DNA from: CAZWMK01 sp964635065
Lineage (GTDB): Bacteria > Pseudomonadota > Alphaproteobacteria > Sphingomonadales > Sphingomonadaceae
DNA length: 6,247 nt
Assembly: GCA_964635065.1 (NCBI GenBank)
Contig: CAZWMK010000120.1
Coordinates: forward strand, 1-6,247
Direction: 5' to 3'
In this document: piece by piece, positions 4,260 to 6,247 of the stretch
Layout of the letters: the number at the start of each line of letters is the position of its first letter
How positions within the stretch are numbered: the first letter of the stretch is position 1
Notes under the pieces: model-generated
Seen by the model: only the letters and a program-made list of their open reading frames with translations
What the model was told of the DNA's origin: nothing
Databases searched by the model: none
Position numbers and translations under genes: made by a program

Positions 4260-5589
4260 GGCACGCGCCAAGCCGCGCCATCAGCGGCAGGAAATCAGGA
4301 AAGCTCGTAGCAATCGGACGACGATCGTCAATCGTGATCGCGGTCTTGGCCCGCAGGCCGAGTACGGCAAAGCTCATGGCGATACGATGGTCGAGATGGG
4401 TAGCGATCGTCGCACCGCCGGCCACCGCCTCGCCGCCGCGCCCATCGACAATCAGCCCGTCTTCCAGTTCCTCGACGCTGATGCCGCAGGCACGCAAGCC
4501 CGATGCCATCACCGCGATGCGATCCGATTCCTTGACGCGCAGTTCTTCCAGTCCGCGCATCACCGTCCGTCCCTGTGCCAAGGCGGCCGCCACGAAGAGG
4601 ATGGGATATTCGTCGATCATCGACGGCGCCCATTCCGGCGGCACATCGATCCCGGTCAAATTGCTGGCACGCACCAGCAGATCGGCAACGGGTTCTCCAC
4701 CCACCACGCGCTCATTCATCACGCCAATATCGCCGCCCATGGTCTGAAGCGCCTTGATCAGCCCGGCGCGGGTGGGATTCATGCCAACATTTTCGATCAT
4801 CACCTCGCTGCCGGGCACGATCAGCGCCGCAACCAGCGGAAAGGCGGCGGATGACGGATCGCCTGGCACCACGATGGACTGCCCCCGCAGTTCTGCCTCG
4901 CCCCTGATCCGGATCACCCGGCCTTCCGGCGAATCAGCAAAATCGAGTTGCGCGCCGAAACCCGCCAGCATGCGTTCGCTATGGTCTCGGGTGGCAATCG
5001 GCTCGACAATAGTGGTCACACCCGGCGTGTTGAGGCCCGCCAACAGGACCGCCGATTTCACCTGCGCCGAGGCAACCGGCAACACATAATGAATCGGCAG
5101 CGCCGGACAGGCGCCTGTCATCGTCAACGGCAAGCGGTCGCCGGGGCTGGTTGTAAACTGCGCCCCGAATTGCGCCAGCGGTTCGATCACACGCCCCATC
5201 GGTCGCTTCGACAGGCTGGCATCGCCAATGAAGGTCGCCGTGATCGGGTGGCTTGCGACGATCCCCATCAAAAGCCGCGTCGAGGTGCCGCTGTTGCCCA
5301 TATCAAGCGCCTGTTCCGGCTGCAAAAGCCCGCCGACGCCCACTCCATGCACAGACCAGCGTCCGACGCCGAGGCGCTCGACCGAGGCGCCCATCGCGCG
5401 CATGGCGGCCGCCGTCGCTAGCACGTCTTCGCCCTCCAGCAGCCCCTCGACCGCCGTCTCGCCCAGCGAGAGCGCCCCCAACATGATGGCACGGTGCGAG
5501 ATCGACTTGTCACCCGGCACGCGCGCGGTACCGGAAAGCGGCCCGTCGCAGGTCATGGAAAAGGAATTCGGGGTGGCATCGCTCTGCAT
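4252..5589 (-). CDS. aroA: 3-phosphoshikimate 1-carboxyvinyltransferase (EPSP synthase, class II type)
   Basis: Sixth enzyme of the shikimate pathway: it transfers the enolpyruvyl group of PEP to shikimate-3-phosphate, towards chorismate and aromatic amino acids. The protein has 445 residues from ATG 5589 and resembles the class II enzyme of Agrobacterium CP4 throughout. Visible motifs: GDKSISHR (K28), MGNSGTSTR (97-105), KRPMGR (128-133), SAQVK (174-178), RDHSE (201-205), NPTR (271-274), catalytic D326 in SMIDEYPI, and E354 in EELRVKESDR. D326 and E354 carry the same numbers as in CP4. The residue aligned with CP4 Ala100 is Gly101. The frame stays open to a TTG at 5679, but those 30 residues are low-complexity and unlike the family; ATG 5556 would also be possible. 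No start has a strong ribosome-binding site. The gene is divergent from the TIGR02300 gene and is not followed by cmk, as would be usual. Confidence 0.96.
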   Translation of the reverse strand: MQSDATPNSFSMTCDGPLSGTARVPGDKSISHRAIMLGALSLGETAVEGLLEGEDVLATAAAMRAMGASVERLGVGRWSVHGVGVGGLLQPEQALDMGNSGTSTRLLMGIVASHPITATFIGDASLSKRPMGRVIEPLAQFGAQFTTSPGDRLPLTMTGACPALPIHYVLPVASAQVKSAVLLAGLNTPGVTTIVEPIATRDHSERMLAGFGAQLDFADSPEGRVIRIRGEAELRGQSIVVPGDPSSAAFPLVAALIVPGSEVMIENVGMNPTRAGLIKALQTMGGDIGVMNERVVGGEPVADLLVRASNLTGIDVPPEWAPSMIDEYPILFVAAALAQGRTVMRGLEELRVKESDRIAVMASGLRACGISVEELEDGLIVDGRGGEAVAGGATIATHLDHRIAMSFAVLGLRAKTAITIDDRRPIATSFPDFLPLMARLGACLG

Positions 5590-5709
5590 GTCTGATCGGC
5601 TCGAACTGGCTTGAAACGGGGAAGCACCGAAGGCAATGCTCGGCGCAAAGGTGGCTGAATTTGCTTTTGACAGGGGCAATGCGCCGTGGCAAGGCGCAGC
5701 AATGGAGAA

Positions 5710-5739
5710 GCCGCAAGCCGATTGCGGCCCTTATTATTT
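5710..5739 (+). terminator. Hairpin with T-rich tail in the leader of the TIGR02300 gene
   Basis: GCCGCAA (5710-5716) pairs perfectly with TTGCGGC (5722-5728) around a 5-nt loop, followed by CC and then the T-rich TTATTATTT. On the plus strand this looks like a weak intrinsic terminator or attenuator placed 25 nt before the start of the downstream gene. A consensus-like TTGACA at 5667-5672 lies upstream but has no recognisable -10 at the normal distance. A second inverted repeat (TGCGCC/GGCGCA, 5680-5698) lies between them. Confidence 0.35.
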
Positions 5740-5753
5740 GATGGAGACACGCT

Positions 5754-6068
5754 TTGGTGAAGCCCGAATGGGGCGCGAAACGCGCCTGCCCCAAGTGCAA
5801 CACCCGCTTTTACGATCTCGGCAACGACGATCCGGTGACCTGCATCAATTGCGGATTCGCATGGGCGCCCGAACCGATCCTGAAGTCGAAGCAGCCGCTG
5901 CCCTTCGAAGCCGCCAAACCCGAAGGCAAGACCGAGGATGAAACGGACGTGCTCGTCGACGAGGATCTCGACATCGACGATTCGGAAGAACCGGCCGACG
6001 ATAATGATCTCGGCGGCGACGATGATCTGTCGGATGTTGTCGATCGCGCCGACGACGAGGAAGTCTGA
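5754..6068 (+). CDS. TIGR02300 family protein: zinc-ribbon-like N-terminus with acidic tail
   Basis: Conserved protein of unknown function, known to me from Alphaproteobacteria. It has 104 residues. The N-terminal third is the conserved part: KPEWGAKRACPKC, TRFYDLGNDDPVTCINC and FAWAPEP. Two CxxC pairs (C12/C15 and C30/C33) would bind zinc as a small ribbon. From about residue 58 the protein becomes very acidic (runs of D and E, almost no hydrophobic residues) and is probably disordered. The start is not ATG: TTG at 5754 has GGAG 7 nt upstream and gives MVKPEWG, matching the family N-terminus; GTG at 5757 is the alternative. It is divergent from aroA across a 164-nt gap containing hairpins and precedes tRNA-Ala. 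The domain pair would suit a nucleic-acid or ribosome-associated factor, but that is only a guess. Confidence 0.9.
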   Translation: MVKPEWGAKRACPKCNTRFYDLGNDDPVTCINCGFAWAPEPILKSKQPLPFEAAKPEGKTEDETDVLVDEDLDIDDSEEPADDNDLGGDDDLSDVVDRADDEEV

Positions 6069-6083
6069 TAAAAAAACTTCACC

Positions 6084-6133
6084 GGGAGCACCAAAGCGCT
6101 TGCACCACCTGCCGCAATCGCCTAAGTGCTCCC
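6084..6133. repeat. 8-bp inverted repeat between the TIGR02300 gene and tRNA-Ala
   Basis: GGGAGCAC (6084-6091) and GTGCTCCC (6126-6133) are exact reverse complements separated by 34 nt. On the plus strand the hairpin would follow the TIGR02300 stop by 15 nt and could mark its 3' end, but it has no T-run. On the minus strand a run of seven T (6076-6070) follows 7 nt after the stem. The 102-nt gap shows no convincing tRNA promoter. Confidence 0.45.
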
Positions 6134-6170
6134 CCGCGCCGGACACCAGAACCGCAGCGCTGATTGAGAT

Positions 6171-6246
<76 letters not shown>

Positions 6247-6247
6247 T

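Noticed and set aside
3948..4310. A 120-codon plus-strand frame starting at TTG over the Fur box
   Set aside because: It runs through the bfd operator and promoter and into the 3' end of aroA, resembles no protein family I know, and competes with the better supported frame at 4090-4236.
5590..5679. N-terminal extension of AroA from the TTG at 5679
   Set aside because: The extra 30 residues are low-complexity, absent from the family, and would leave little room for a promoter; ATG 5589 gives a CP4-like N-terminus.
5553..6146. Long minus-strand frame opposite the TIGR02300 gene
   Set aside because: It overlaps the start of aroA on the same strand, and its Val/Ile/Gly-rich sequence mirrors the acidic GAC/GAT codons of the real gene.

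Overview
The window is a gene-dense, high-GC chromosomal segment, almost certainly from an alphaproteobacterium and most likely a sphingomonad. The pointers are the aroA, cmk and rpsA set in one orientation, a TIGR02300-type protein (a family I know from Alphaproteobacteria) divergent from aroA, a class II EPSP synthase, and weak Shine-Dalgarno sequences. I see no phage, transposon, CRISPR or plasmid signature. I found no convincing case for a new multi-gene system. The interest lies in two small genes and in intergenic structure.

Layout from left to right. The 5' part of rpsA (ribosomal protein S1) runs off the left edge on the minus strand. Its structured leader contains two hairpins, and a terminator-like hairpin separates it from cmk (cytidylate kinase), also on the minus strand. 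Divergent from cmk is manC, a bifunctional mannose-1-phosphate guanylyltransferase / mannose-6-phosphate isomerase. It ends at a very strong GC hairpin and faces an iron-storage pair on the minus strand: bfr (bacterioferritin) downstream of bfd (bacterioferritin-associated [2Fe-2S] ferredoxin, only 57 residues). Between bfd and bfr lies a 22-bp tandem repeat whose units are each self-complementary. A near-consensus Fur box overlaps a plausible promoter upstream of bfd.

Next is a 48-residue plus-strand ORF with a hydrophobic C-terminus. It converges on aroA so closely that both stop codons lie in the two arms of one inverted repeat. aroA (EPSP synthase, minus) is divergent from a small zinc-ribbon protein with an acidic tail (TIGR02300), and the window closes with a complete tRNA-Ala(GGC).

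How the genes relate: aroA, cmk and rpsA are unrelated in function but often neighbours in proteobacteria. Here about 2.8 kb carrying manC, bfr, bfd and the small ORF separates aroA from cmk. Bfr and Bfd form one functional unit: Bfr oxidises and stores iron, and Bfd donates electrons through the Bfr heme to release it. The Fur box suggests that bfd is switched on when iron is scarce. ManC supplies GDP-mannose for surface polysaccharides and has no partner gene in view.
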